From NCBI RefSeq assembly GCF_900114035.1, contig NZ_FORP01000001.1:62001-126000 (forward strand): a DNA stretch of 64,000 nucleotides, in the 5' to 3' direction. Under the pieces are notes generated by a model. The model did not search any database and was not told the origin of the DNA. It saw only the letters and a list, made by a program, of their open reading frames with translations. The DNA comes from Amycolatopsis sacchari (lineage in GTDB: Bacteria; Actinomycetota; Actinomycetes; Mycobacteriales; Pseudonocardiaceae). A program made the position numbers and the translations under genes. Positions 1 through 8,234 of the stretch are shown here, piece after piece. The number at the start of each line of letters is the position of its first letter. Position 1 is the first letter of the stretch.

Positions 1-139
1 TCTCGAGCAGGATCTTGAGGCTGTAGGGCAACCGCTCGGAGCCCTGCACCTTGTCCAGGCGGAACACCTCGTACGAGGCGTCGCCGACCTGCAGGGTGTC
101 CCGGGCGCCGAAGCTGTCCTTGCTGGCTGGTGCGGTCAC
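1..139 (-). CDS. acnA: Aconitate hydratase, amino-terminal fragment
   Basis: This is the first 46 codons of aconitase, the TCA-cycle enzyme that isomerises citrate to isocitrate with a [4Fe-4S] cluster. The visible protein starts VTAPASKDSFGARDTLQ and reaches RLPYSLKILLE, which is the conserved amino end of actinobacterial AcnA. The GTG start (139-137) has GGAG about 8 bases upstream. The cluster cysteines and catalytic residues lie beyond the window edge. Its position beside a secreted NlpC/P60 gene and moxR matches the acn-ripA-moxR1 order of M. tuberculosis. Confidence 0.9.
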   Translation of the reverse strand, partial: MTAPASKDSFGARDTLQVGDASYEVFRLDKVQGSERLPYSLKILLE

Positions 140-335
140 GTCTGTCTCCAGTGGCTGGGGCGCCGCCTGGGTGGTGCCGTGGCGACGTCCCGGTCGTCAG
201 TCGGGTCTTTTGAGCGAGTCTCGCGCACGCGTGCGGCGTCCGCATACGCGGGGACGTGCAGGCTTGCTACGAGCCAAACAGTACGCTTGTCCTTTTTTGC
301 TGGCAAGGCCGACACGCCCCCGCCACGCTGTGACT
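140..335. promoter_or_regulatory. Intergenic region upstream of acnA
   Basis: About 196 bases separate the aconitase start from the stop of the MerR-family gene. Both genes run leftward, so this stretch should hold the acnA promoter and leader. I see no convincing reading frame. A CAGTAC half-site at 279-284 resembles one arm of the corynebacterial AcnR motif, but no matching second arm is visible. Confidence 0.35.
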
Positions 336-698
336 TCAGCCGTGCTCCGCGAGGTACTTCCGGTTGGCGTCCATCAGCTCGTCCAGCGCGTCGCGGGCGG
401 CGGTGAGGCTGGCGATCGCGTGCGAGAGCCGTTCCCGTTCACGTTCCATGGCCGCCAGCGCGAACTCGGCCCTGGGCCTGCTGGGTTCCGCCATGCAAGG
501 GGCCATCTCGGCGATGGTCTGGCTGGGCAGCCCGGCGGACAGGAACGCCTGGATGAGCTCGACGCGCCGGACGTGCTCCTCGTCGTAGTGCCGCTGCCCG
601 CTGGGCGCCCGCACGCTGGCCAGCAGGCCCTGCTGCTCGTAGTAGCGCAGCGACCGCTGGCTCACGCCGGTCCGCCTCGACAACTCACCGATCCGCAT
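336..698 (-). CDS. MerR-family transcriptional regulator
   Basis: A 120-residue MerR-type regulator. The amino end MRIGELSRRTGVSQRSLRYY followed by EQQGLL is the canonical MerR winged helix-turn-helix, and a dimerising coiled helix (about residues 75-110) follows. There is one cysteine and no metal-binding cysteine pair, so an organic or xenobiotic signal is more likely than a metal. I chose ATG 698 because the family begins at MRIGELS and GGGGA sits 5 bases upstream; an in-frame GTG at 722 would add eight residues. It is divergent from the EthD-family gene, and a palindrome lies between them, so it probably controls that gene and itself. Confidence 0.88.
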   Translation of the reverse strand: MRIGELSRRTGVSQRSLRYYEQQGLLASVRAPSGQRHYDEEHVRRVELIQAFLSAGLPSQTIAEMAPCMAEPSRPRAEFALAAMERERERLSHAIASLTAARDALDELMDANRKYLAEHG

Positions 699-734
699 CG
701 CGTCCCCTGTGCCCTCCGTCACCCGGGCTTGCCT

Positions 735-765
735 TTGACATGGATGTCAACTTTTAGCGTAGCCA
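735..765 (+). promoter_or_regulatory. Candidate MerR-type promoter with dyad operator
   Basis: The perfect dyad TTGACATGGATGTCAA occupies 735-750. Its first six bases form a consensus -35 (TTGACA), and TAGCCA at 760-765 could be a -10 after a 19-base spacer. Long spacers holding a dyad are the hallmark of promoters activated by MerR regulators. It points toward the EthD-family gene and lies 37 bases upstream of the divergent regulator. Binding is inferred from position and symmetry. Confidence 0.55.
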
Positions 766-798
766 GGTCAGCACAGGCACCACGAGAAGGGGAAGCCG

Positions 799-1134
799 AT
801 GATCAAGTTCGTGTACCTGGTCAACCGCGTCCCGGGGATGACCCCCGAGGAGTTCGTCGCGTACCACCGGGAGCACCACGCCCCGCTGTTCACCTCCATC
901 CCCGAGACGCGGCAGTACGTCCGGCGCTACACCGTTTCCCATCCGGTGCCCGCGCCGGGCTACCCCAGCCCGGCGTACGACGGCGTCACCGAGATCTGGT
1001 TCGACAGCTGGGCCGACCACGACGCGTTCTTCTCGTCGGCGAACTACCGCGAGCGGGTGCACCCGGACGAGGGCAAGTTCATCGACCTCGACTCCGTGCG
1101 CACGGTCGTCACCGACGAGAAGGTGGTGCTGTGA
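799..1134 (+). CDS. EthD-family protein
   Basis: A 111-residue protein beginning MIKFVYLVNRVPGMTPEEF, followed by a YHREHH stretch and later GVTEIWFDSW. This is the EthD / dimeric alpha-beta barrel pattern. Characterised relatives include the EthD protein of ether-degradation loci and small polyketide or quinone-processing enzymes; the substrate cannot be read from sequence. GAGAAGGGGAAG precedes the ATG at good spacing. It is divergent from the MerR gene and probably under its control. Its stop is 3 bases from the stop of the convergent membrane-protein gene. Confidence 0.8.
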   Translation: MIKFVYLVNRVPGMTPEEFVAYHREHHAPLFTSIPETRQYVRRYTVSHPVPAPGYPSPAYDGVTEIWFDSWADHDAFFSSANYRERVHPDEGKFIDLDSVRTVVTDEKVVL

Positions 1135-1137
1135 GCG

Positions 1138-2517
1138 TTACTGGGCCAGCTTCAGCAGCTTCGTGAAGTCGCCGGGCTCCAGGCTGCGCAGCACGGTCAT
1201 GCCCTGCTCGGTGAGCGTGCGCAGCGGGCTGACGTAGTGCTTCCCGTTCACCTCGGTGGTCACGACGCCGATGCCCTGCTTGAGGATGCCGCCGCTGAGG
1301 TGGCGCAGGACCTCCCGCACGTCGGAGGGCAGCGAACCGGCCTCGCTCTCGATCTGCTCGGCGAGGTCGTCGGCGCACATCTTCTGCGTGCGGCCCTCAC
1401 CGCTGACCTCGTAGCAGTCGCCGTCCTTCGTGACGCTGTACTCCTCGCCGGACGGGTCCCGCAGCTTCAGCGACGTCACGGTCGCGCGGGTGCCGCCGGT
1501 GACGGGGGAGGTCTGCGTCCGCAGGTCGAGCAGCTGGGCGCCGGTGGGCTCGGTCTCGCCCTCGGCGGCCGCGAGGATCGCGGGGCCGGCGTCGTGCAGC
1601 ACGCCCATCTCGTCCGGCGGCAGCAGCTCGATGACGCGCTGGACATCGGCGTCCAGCGCGGCCTGCACCAGCTCCTTCACCGCGTCGTTCGCGGAGGCGG
1701 CGCCCTTCGCCGGGATGGACGTCGCAGGCCACTGCTGGCCGGCTTCCCGCAACGCGTAGTCGGCGATCGTGTACAGCAGGCTCGGGTACCACTCGCCGTC
1801 CACCTGGACCGTCGCGATCCGCACCGGCTCGCCGCTTTCGCGGACCTCCTTGGCGATGTCGATGGTCTCGGTGTGCGGCCCGGCGTCCGGCGTGCCGGGC
1901 AGGGCGTCGAGGAACTGCTTCGCCAGCGGCAGCTTGCCGAAGTCGCTGGTGATCGTGAGCGTGCCACCGGTCAGCTTGGTGATCGTGACGTGGTCGTTGA
2001 CCCGCTGCGCGCCCGCCTCGTCGAACGTCAGGTTCTGCGTCTGGACTCCGACGCCGGACAGCGCGTTGGGATCGGCGTTCCCGTCGAGCACCTGCAGGCG
2101 CTTGAGCTCGCTCGTCGCGTCCTTCACCGGGTCCGTGAACAGCGCGGCCTCGGCCGGGGCGAGGCTGTCGAGCACGCCGACGAGGTCACCGCTGCCGAGC
2201 GAGCTGGTCAGCTTCAGCGCGGCCTCGGTCGGGCTCGCCGCGCCGGAACCCTGCTGCGCCAGCAGGTACCAGGTCGTGCCGCCGCCCGCGAGGACGACCA
2301 GCGCGGCCACCAGCCCGACGATCAGCCAGCGGCGGCCCTTGCGCGGCGGCTGGGGCTGTTCGCCGTACCCCGGCAGCTGGCCGTAGCCCGGCTGCTGGCC
2401 GTAACCCGGCGGGGGATAGGCCTGCTGGGGGTAGCCGGGCTGCTGCGGGTACGGCTGCCAGCCTGGCTGCTGCGGCTGCTGTGGTTGCTGCCAGCCGGGC
2501 TGGCCGGGTGTGGTCAC
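1138..2517 (-). CDS. Membrane protein with Gln/Pro/Gly-rich amino end
   Basis: A 459-residue protein of unknown function. Residues 1-58 are a low-complexity cytoplasmic tail with repeated QQPGYG-like units. A basic RKGRR stretch and one transmembrane helix (about 64-87) follow, then a long extracytoplasmic domain with no family I can name. Two cysteines near residues 375-390 could form a disulphide. The GTG start has GGGGGA upstream and overlaps the stop of the preceding membrane gene (GTGA), so the two are probably translationally coupled. The architecture recurs at 42243-43013 and 62663-63301. Confidence 0.78.
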   Translation of the reverse strand: MTTPGQPGWQQPQQPQQPGWQPYPQQPGYPQQAYPPPGYGQQPGYGQLPGYGEQPQPPRKGRRWLIVGLVAALVVLAGGGTTWYLLAQQGSGAASPTEAALKLTSSLGSGDLVGVLDSLAPAEAALFTDPVKDATSELKRLQVLDGNADPNALSGVGVQTQNLTFDEAGAQRVNDHVTITKLTGGTLTITSDFGKLPLAKQFLDALPGTPDAGPHTETIDIAKEVRESGEPVRIATVQVDGEWYPSLLYTIADYALREAGQQWPATSIPAKGAASANDAVKELVQAALDADVQRVIELLPPDEMGVLHDAGPAILAAAEGETEPTGAQLLDLRTQTSPVTGGTRATVTSLKLRDPSGEEYSVTKDGDCYEVSGEGRTQKMCADDLAEQIESEAGSLPSDVREVLRHLSGGILKQGIGVVTTEVNGKHYVSPLRTLTEQGMTVLRSLEPGDFTKLLKLAQ

Positions 2518-2987
2518 GGGTGTCCCCCAGTTCTCGCTGTCACGGGTGGGTGGCTGCGCCGGGCACGGACCGCGAACGTGCCGAGCGCACCGGCCAGCGC
2601 GACGCCCGCGCCGGCCAGTGTGGTGACGGGACCGGTCGGCGTGATGCCGATCAGCCCGTCCGTCCCACCACTTCGGACGGTGGCGAGCAGTGCGACGGTT
2701 CCCACGGATATCGCGAGCAGGGCCGTCAGTGTTGCGGCCGTGCGCGCGAAACCCAGCGCGAACAGGCCGAGGCACACCGCCGCCAGCAGCGGCACGCCGA
2801 GCCAGAGGCGCAGCGCGGTGCGCAGGAAAGCGCTGTCCACCAGCACGAGGCGCGCGATCGCGTCGGCCGTCTGGTAGCTGTGGCGCTGGACACCTCCGGA
2901 GTGGAACCACGGCAGGAACGTGCCGAGCACGGTCACCACCAGCCCCGCCGAGGCGAGCCACGGAAGTCCGCGCCGCAAGCCGGTCAT
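2514..2987 (-). CDS. Small polytopic membrane protein
   Basis: A 157-residue protein with about four hydrophobic segments: near residues 12-30, 62-80, 84-106 and 120-142. Between the first two is a loop containing HSGGVQRHSYQTADAIARL. I do not recognise the family beyond actinobacterial membrane protein. ATG 2987 has AAAGGGG upstream. The gene overlaps the downstream single-pass membrane protein by four bases, so the products may work together at the membrane. Confidence 0.7.
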   Translation of the reverse strand: MTGLRRGLPWLASAGLVVTVLGTFLPWFHSGGVQRHSYQTADAIARLVLVDSAFLRTALRLWLGVPLLAAVCLGLFALGFARTAATLTALLAISVGTVALLATVRSGGTDGLIGITPTGPVTTLAGAGVALAGALGTFAVRARRSHPPVTARTGGHP

Positions 2988-3153
2988 CGCCGTACCCCTT
3001 TCCTGCCGGATCTCCTCGGTGGGACGCCGGATCGGCTGAAAAGGGTCCCCCAAGCGGGGAATTGTTGCACGTGCGGGTGAAGTGTCTCGTGGGATTTCTG
3101 ATACATCTGTGACACAAGTGTGCGGAGTTGAACCGGCGAGACGGAGGTGGCGG

Positions 3154-4488
3154 GTGCGCGCGATCCTGGCCGCGCGGGTGTCCCGGTGGACGGCCGCGAC
3201 GACGCTGGCGCTGGCCGTCGCGTTCGGCGTGGCGGGTACCGCCGTGGCCGTGCCGCCCCCGCCGCCCAACCCGAGCGACTCCGAGATCAAGGCGGGCCAG
3301 GCCGAGGCCAACGCGAAGGCGGGCGAGGTCGGCCAGCTCACCAACCAGCTCGCCGAGGCCGAGTCCCGGCTGTCGGACCTGCAGGCCCAGGTCGAGCTGA
3401 AGATGGAGGAGGCCAACAAGGCGCTGGTCGACCAGCAGACCGCGCAGGACGCGGCCGACCAGGCGCAGGCCGACGCCGACGCTGCCCGCCGCGAGTCCGA
3501 CGCCGCCGCGGCCCAGATCGAGACGGCCCGGCAGCAGCTCGACGGCTTCATCGCGGGCAGCTACCAGCAGGGCAGCACGATCGGCTCCATCTCCGCCTAC
3601 CTCGGGTCGAGCAGCCCGCAGGACCTGCTCGCCCGCGCGCAGCTGCTGTCCTCGGTCAGCGGGAGCCAGCTCAACGCGCTGGAGCTGATGGAGCAGGCGC
3701 AGACCGACAAGTCCAACAAGGACGCCGCGGCGCGCGCCGCGCTGGAGCGGGCGCGGCAGAAGCAGGCGGAGGCCGAGCAGGCCAGGCAGGCCGCCGACGC
3801 CGCGCAGGCCGCGGCCGTGCGGGCGCAGCAGAACCAGGCGGCGCAGGCCGCGAGCCTCGAGGCGAGCAGGAACAGTGTCGAGGAGCAGCTCTACGCCGCG
3901 CAGCAGCGTGTCGCGGGGCTGCAGGGGCAGCGCCAGCGGTACCAGGACTGGCTCGCGCAGAAGCAGCGCGAGGAGGAGGAACAGGCGCGGCAGGCCGCGC
4001 TCGCCGCGAGCAAGGGCAGCGGCGGGAGTGGCGGTGGCGGCAGCTCGCGGCCCGTGTCGGGTTCGGCGTCGTCGGCTGTCGAACGCGCCATCGCGCGCGC
4101 GATGTCCCAGCTCGGGGTGCCGTACGCGTGGGGCGGCGGCAACGCGAGCGGCCCGACGCGCGGCATCCGCGACGGCGGGGTGGCCGACGCCTACGGCGAC
4201 TACCGCAAGATCGGGTTCGACTGCTCCGGCCTGATGATCTACGCCTACGCGGGCGTGGTGTCGCTGCCGCACTACAGCGGCTACCAGTACGACGCGGGCC
4301 GCAAGGTGCCGCTGTCGCAGATGCGGCGCGGGGACCTGTTGTTCTGGGGCCGCAGCGGCATCCACCACGTCGCGCTGTACCTCGGCAACGGGATGATGAT
4401 CGAGGCGCCGCAGTCCGGGCTGGCGGTGCGTGTCGCGCCCGTGCGGTACGGCGACATCCTGCCGTACGCGACGCGCCTGGTGGGCTGA
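3154..4488 (+). CDS. Secreted NlpC/P60 peptidoglycan endopeptidase (RipA-like)
   Basis: A 444-residue exported hydrolase that should cleave peptide stems of peptidoglycan during division or wall remodelling. A signal peptide (residues 1 to about 32, ending TAVA) is followed by a long Ala/Gln/Glu-rich coiled coil (about 45-290), a Ser/Gly linker and an NlpC/P60 domain (about 320-444). The catalytic Cys357 is in FDCSGLM and the His is in HHVALYLG near residue 405. The GTG start was chosen because GGAGGT precedes it and the signal peptide starts there. The M. tuberculosis locus has tandem ripA-ripB; only one copy is present here. Confidence 0.92.
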   Translation: MRAILAARVSRWTAATTLALAVAFGVAGTAVAVPPPPPNPSDSEIKAGQAEANAKAGEVGQLTNQLAEAESRLSDLQAQVELKMEEANKALVDQQTAQDAADQAQADADAARRESDAAAAQIETARQQLDGFIAGSYQQGSTIGSISAYLGSSSPQDLLARAQLLSSVSGSQLNALELMEQAQTDKSNKDAAARAALERARQKQAEAEQARQAADAAQAAAVRAQQNQAAQAASLEASRNSVEEQLYAAQQRVAGLQGQRQRYQDWLAQKQREEEEQARQAALAASKGSGGSGGGGSSRPVSGSASSAVERAIARAMSQLGVPYAWGGGNASGPTRGIRDGGVADAYGDYRKIGFDCSGLMIYAYAGVVSLPHYSGYQYDAGRKVPLSQMRRGDLLFWGRSGIHHVALYLGNGMMIEAPQSGLAVRVAPVRYGDILPYATRLVG

Positions 4489-4519
4489 GCGGCGCGGTCG
4501 CGCGTGCCATGATCGGCGC

Positions 4520-5410
4520 ATGACCTTCTCCTCCACCGGCAGCGTGCGCACGCCTGTGCTGGACGTGGCGTACGAGTACACCGGCGAGCCCGGGGGTGTG
4601 CCGGTGGTGCTGCTGCACGGCTTCCCGTACGACGTCCGCGCGTTCGACGACGCGGCAGCCGTCCTCGCCGACCGCGGCGCCTTCGTCCTGGCGCCGTACC
4701 TGCGGGGCTTCGGCCCGACGCGGTTCCGGGACGCCACCACGCCGCGGTCCGGTCAGCAGGCCGCGCTCGCCCAGGACCTGCTCGACTTCCTGGACGCCCT
4801 GGGGCTGGACGACGCGGTGCTGGCCGGTTACGACTGGGGTGGCAGGGCCGCGTGCCTCGTCGCCGCGCTGCGGCCCGGCCGCGCGCGGGGGCTGGTGACC
4901 GTGGACGGCTACAACGTCCAGGACATCGCGGCTTCCGGCGAGCCCGCCCCACCGGACGTGGAGCGCACTTTCTGGTACCAGTACTACTTCCACTCCGAGC
5001 GCGGGCGCCGGGGGCTGGAGTGCAACCGCGAGGAGCTGTGCGAACTGCTGTGGCGCACGTGGTCGCCCACGTGGGCGGGCGCGTCCGGGGCGTTCCCCGC
5101 CAGCGCGCCCAGCCTGCACAACCCCGACTTCGTGGACGTGGTGATCCACTCCTACCGGCACCGTTACGGCCTCGCCGAGGGGGATCCGCGGTACCAGGAG
5201 CTGGAGGACCTCATCGCCGCGCGACCGCCGATCCCCGTGCCCACGGTGGTCCTGGAAAGCGGGGCCGACGGCGTCGGCGGGCCGCTGGACCCGCAGGAGC
5301 GCGAGCACTTCACCGGCGCCTACGAACACCGCCTGCTGCCGGGGATCGGGCACAACGCGCCGCAGGAGGCGCCGGAGGCGTTCGCCGACGCCGTGCTGAG
5401 CCTGCTGTGA
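4520..5410 (+). CDS. Alpha/beta hydrolase, epoxide-hydrolase-like
   Basis: A 296-residue alpha/beta-hydrolase. The oxyanion-region motif HGFPYD and the nucleophile elbow GYDWGG are clear. Aspartate at the elbow is typical of epoxide hydrolases and haloalkane dehalogenases rather than serine esterases. The catalytic histidine is probably in GIGHNAPQEAPEAF near the end. Little Shine-Dalgarno is visible; CATGAT lies 6 bases before the ATG, so the transcript may be leaderless. Its stop overlaps the next start (GTGA). Substrate unknown. Confidence 0.85.
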   Translation: MTFSSTGSVRTPVLDVAYEYTGEPGGVPVVLLHGFPYDVRAFDDAAAVLADRGAFVLAPYLRGFGPTRFRDATTPRSGQQAALAQDLLDFLDALGLDDAVLAGYDWGGRAACLVAALRPGRARGLVTVDGYNVQDIAASGEPAPPDVERTFWYQYYFHSERGRRGLECNREELCELLWRTWSPTWAGASGAFPASAPSLHNPDFVDVVIHSYRHRYGLAEGDPRYQELEDLIAARPPIPVPTVVLESGADGVGGPLDPQEREHFTGAYEHRLLPGIGHNAPQEAPEAFADAVLSLL

Positions 5411-5955
5411 GCACGCTCGCCGGGATCGTGCTCGCCGGCGGTGCCGCGCGGCGGCTGTCCGGAGTGGACAAGCCGATGCTGCCGGTCGGCGGGAAACCCT
5501 TGCTGCGACACGCGGTCGACGCACTCGCCGGAGCCGACCCGGTCGTCGTGGTCGGGCCCGAACGCGGCGGGATCCCCGGGGTGCGCTGGACCCGGGAGGA
5601 GCCGCCCGGCGGCGGGCCGCTGGCCGCGCTCGCGGCCGGGCTGGCCGTGCTGGAGCGGCCGGACCTCGTCGCCGTGCTGGCGGGGGACCTCGCCGCGGTG
5701 ACGCCGTCCACAGTGGACCGGCTTGTCGCCGCGCTCGGCACGCACGACGGGGCCGTGGTCGTCGACGCGGGCGGACGCCGCCAGTGGCTGCTCGGGGTGT
5801 GGCGGACCGCCCGGCTGCGCGCGGTGCTGCCCGCCGAACCCGCCGGAGCACCGCTGCGGTCGGCGCTCGGGGCGCTCGACGTCACCGGGGTCCCGGAGCA
5901 CGCCGGGGAGGCCGCGGACATCGACACGCCGGAAGATCGACTACGGCATTCGTGA
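5407..5955 (+). CDS. mobA: Molybdenum cofactor guanylyltransferase-like NTP transferase
   Basis: A 182-residue MobA-like nucleotidyltransferase. LAGGAARRLSGVDKPML matches the nucleotide-binding signature LAGGxSxRxGxDK, and EEPPGGGPLAAL and LAGDLAAV follow as in MobA. The expected reaction joins GTP and molybdopterin to make the guanine dinucleotide cofactor. In the conserved LAGDLAAV stretch the usual MobA aspartate and proline (GDMP) are altered, so activity on another nucleotide or sugar is possible. The GTG start overlaps the hydrolase stop, so the pair is coupled. No molybdoenzyme gene is nearby. Confidence 0.75.
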   Translation: MSTLAGIVLAGGAARRLSGVDKPMLPVGGKPLLRHAVDALAGADPVVVVGPERGGIPGVRWTREEPPGGGPLAALAAGLAVLERPDLVAVLAGDLAAVTPSTVDRLVAALGTHDGAVVVDAGGRRQWLLGVWRTARLRAVLPAEPAGAPLRSALGALDVTGVPEHAGEAADIDTPEDRLRHS

Positions 5956-6037
5956 AGCTCACAGCCCTCACACCACCGCCGGGGTGTACTACCGATACGG
6001 TCGCACGGGAGAGGCGAACGCAAGCGAGGAGGGAACC

Positions 6038-7108
6038 GTGACCGAGCCCGGCTACGCCGAGGGCACGAACGGGCAGCAGGCCGCGACTCCGGCCACCGAC
6101 GGCCAGTTGCTGGAACGCACCGTGTTCGAGGTCAAGCGCGTGATCGTCGGGCAGGACCGGCTGGTCGAGCGGTTGCTGGTGGGCCTGCTGGCCAAGGGGC
6201 ACCTGCTGCTGGAAGGCGTGCCCGGCGTCGCGAAGACCCTCGCGGTCGAGACGTTCGCGCGCGTGGTCGGCGGCACCTTCTCGCGCGTGCAGTTCACCCC
6301 GGACCTCGTGCCGGCCGACATCCTCGGTACCCGCATCTACCGGCAGGGCAGCGAGCGCTTCGACGTCGAGCTCGGCCCGGTGGTGGCGAACTTCGTGCTG
6401 GCCGACGAGATCAACCGCGCCCCGGCGAAGGTGCAGTCGGCGATGCTCGAGGTGATGGCCGAGCGGCACGTGTCGATCGGCGGCAAGACGTTCCCGATGC
6501 CCGACCCGTTCCTGGTGCTCGCCACGCAGAACCCGATCGAGAACGAGGGCGTGTACCCGCTGCCGGAGGCGCAGCGCGACCGGTTCCTGTTCAAGATCGT
6601 CGTCGACTACCCGTCGGCGGAGGAGGAGCGCGAGATCATCTACCGGATGGGGGTGACCCCGCCGGAGCCGCAGCAGGTGCTCAGCCCTGCGGAACTCGTG
6701 CGGCTGCAGGGCGTCGCGTCGCAGGTGTTCGTGCACCACGCGCTGGTCGACTACGTCGTGCGGCTCGTGCTCACCACCCGCACCCCGGCCGAGCACGGCC
6801 TGACCGACGTCGCGGGCTGGGTGTCCTACGGCGCCTCGCCCCGCGCGAGCCTCGGCATCATCGCCGCCGCGCGGGCGCTCGCGCTTGTCCGCGGCCGTGA
6901 CTACGTGCTGCCGCAGGACGTGGTCGACGTCGTGCCCGACGTGCTGCGCCACCGGCTCGTGCTGTCCTACGACGCGCTCGCCGACGCGGTGCCGCTGGAC
7001 CACATCGTCAACCGCGTGCTGCAGACCGTGCCGCTGCCGCAGGTTTCGGCCCGTCCTCAGGCCGGTCCCGGCGGCCAGCCCGCCCACATGGGAGCCGCGG
7101 GTTACTAG
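6038..7108 (+). CDS. MoxR-family AAA+ ATPase
   Basis: A 356-residue AAA+ protein of the MoxR group, thought to act as a chaperone in maturing complexes together with DUF58 and VWA partners. Walker A is GVPGVAKT (about residues 60-67) and Walker B ends LADEINRA. ATQNPIENEGVYPLPEAQRDRF contains sensor 1 and the arginine finger region, and a carboxy-terminal lid follows. The GTG start has GAGGAGGGAA upstream. DUF58 and VWA genes follow in the same order as Rv1479-Rv1480-Rv1481. A 181-base gap with inverted repeats separates it from the DUF58 gene. Confidence 0.93.
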   Translation: MTEPGYAEGTNGQQAATPATDGQLLERTVFEVKRVIVGQDRLVERLLVGLLAKGHLLLEGVPGVAKTLAVETFARVVGGTFSRVQFTPDLVPADILGTRIYRQGSERFDVELGPVVANFVLADEINRAPAKVQSAMLEVMAERHVSIGGKTFPMPDPFLVLATQNPIENEGVYPLPEAQRDRFLFKIVVDYPSAEEEREIIYRMGVTPPEPQQVLSPAELVRLQGVASQVFVHHALVDYVVRLVLTTRTPAEHGLTDVAGWVSYGASPRASLGIIAAARALALVRGRDYVLPQDVVDVVPDVLRHRLVLSYDALADAVPLDHIVNRVLQTVPLPQVSARPQAGPGGQPAHMGAAGY

Positions 7109-7151
7109 GAAATGGTGGGATTGGCTTGCGTAGCGGTGCGGGTAGCGGAAC

Positions 7152-7236
7152 CTGAGGCGGCCCCTCACTCCGGGATCTCGAACTCATGAATGCCAATTCA
7201 CCACGTTCGAGCTGTCCTCGCGAGAAGCCGCCTCAG
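7152..7236. repeat. Nested inverted repeat between moxR and the DUF58 gene
   Basis: Three nested arm pairs share one axis: CTGAGGCGGC at 7152-7161 with GCCGCCTCAG at 7227-7236, CTCGAAC at 7177-7183 with GTTCGAG at 7205-7211, and TGAAT at 7187-7191 with ATTCA at 7196-7200. The core is visibly richer in A+T than the flanking genes. It could fold as an RNA inside the moxR transcript, or be a dispersed palindromic or MITE-like repeat. No protein frame is convincing here. Confidence 0.7.
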
Positions 7237-7289
7237 AACCCGCGGCGGTGCGAGCTGACGGCCACGACAAAAGCTGCCGGGAGAACTTA

Positions 7290-8234
7290 GTGGCTGGCGA
7301 GGACAGGGGAAAGCGGCCCGCGTGGGCGCCGCCCGTGCTGCGCGGGGACCGGCTGGAGGCCGGGCTGCGCACGCTGGAGCTGGACGTGCGGCACCGGCTC
7401 GACGGGCTGCTGCAGGGCAACCACCTCGGCCTCGTGCCGGGGCCCGGTTCGGAGCCGGGGGAGGCGCGGCCGTACCAGCCCGGTGACGACGTGCGCCGCA
7501 TGGACTGGGCCGTCACGGCGCGCACGACGACGCCGCACATCCGCGAGACGGTGGCCGACCGCGAGCTGGAGACGTGGGTGGCCGTGGACCTGTCCGCGAG
7601 CCTCGACTTCGGCACCGCGTTGTGCGAGAAGCGGGACCTGGCGCTGTGCGCCGTCGCCGCCATCGCGCACCTGACCGGGGGCGGCGGCAACCGGCTCGGC
7701 GCGGTGCTGTCCAACGGCGCCGAAACAGTGCGCGTGCCCGCGCGCGGCGGCCGGGCGCACACCCGCGGGCTGCTGCGCAAGATCGCCGAGCTGCCCCGCG
7801 CCGGCGAGGGCACGCGCGGTGATCTCTCGGCGATCCTCGAACAACTGCGCCGTCCGCCGCGGCGGCGCGGGCTCGTCGTGGTCGTGTCGGACTTCCTCGG
7901 CGGCACCGAATGGCAGCGGCCGCTGCGCGCGCTGGCCGCGCGGCACGACCTGATCGCCGTCGAGGTGCTCGACCCCCGTGACGTGGACCTGCCCGAGGTC
8001 GGCACGATCGTGCTCGCCGACCCGGAAACCGGGCGGCAGCGCGAGGTGCATGCGTCGGCGTTGCTGCGCCGCGAGTTCGCCGCCGCCGCGCAGGCGCACC
8101 GCGACCAGGTGGCGCGGGCGCTGCGGCAGGCCGGGACCGCGCAGCTGACCCTGCGCACCGACTCGGACTGGATCGCCGACACCGTCCGCTTCGTCGTCGC
8201 CCGCAAGCGGCGGTGGTCGGGAGGCGCGGCGTGA
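7290..8234 (+). CDS. DUF58 domain-containing protein
   Basis: A 314-residue soluble DUF58 protein. The family signature is seen as YQPGDDVRRMDWAVTARTTT near residues 70-90, followed by a VWA-like fold with VAVDLSASLDFGTA. Proteins of this type sit between MoxR ATPases and VWA membrane proteins and probably form one complex; the client is unknown. The GTG start has GGGAG about 8 bases upstream. The end overlaps the next gene by four bases. I see no transmembrane helix, unlike many longer DUF58 proteins. Confidence 0.9.
   Translation: MAGEDRGKRPAWAPPVLRGDRLEAGLRTLELDVRHRLDGLLQGNHLGLVPGPGSEPGEARPYQPGDDVRRMDWAVTARTTTPHIRETVADRELETWVAVDLSASLDFGTALCEKRDLALCAVAAIAHLTGGGGNRLGAVLSNGAETVRVPARGGRAHTRGLLRKIAELPRAGEGTRGDLSAILEQLRRPPRRRGLVVVVSDFLGGTEWQRPLRALAARHDLIAVEVLDPRDVDLPEVGTIVLADPETGRQREVHASALLRREFAAAAQAHRDQVARALRQAGTAQLTLRTDSDWIADTVRFVVARKRRWSGGAA

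Noticed and set aside
279-290. CAGTAC half-site upstream of acnA, resembling the AcnR operator
   Set aside because: The second arm is missing and no AcnR gene is nearby, so I do not call it an operator.
1138-4740. A minus-strand open frame of about 1200 codons across the membrane-protein genes and the NlpC/P60 gene
   Set aside because: Only the part after the GTG at 2517 has normal protein composition. The rest is opposite the NlpC/P60 gene and is an artefact of high G+C.
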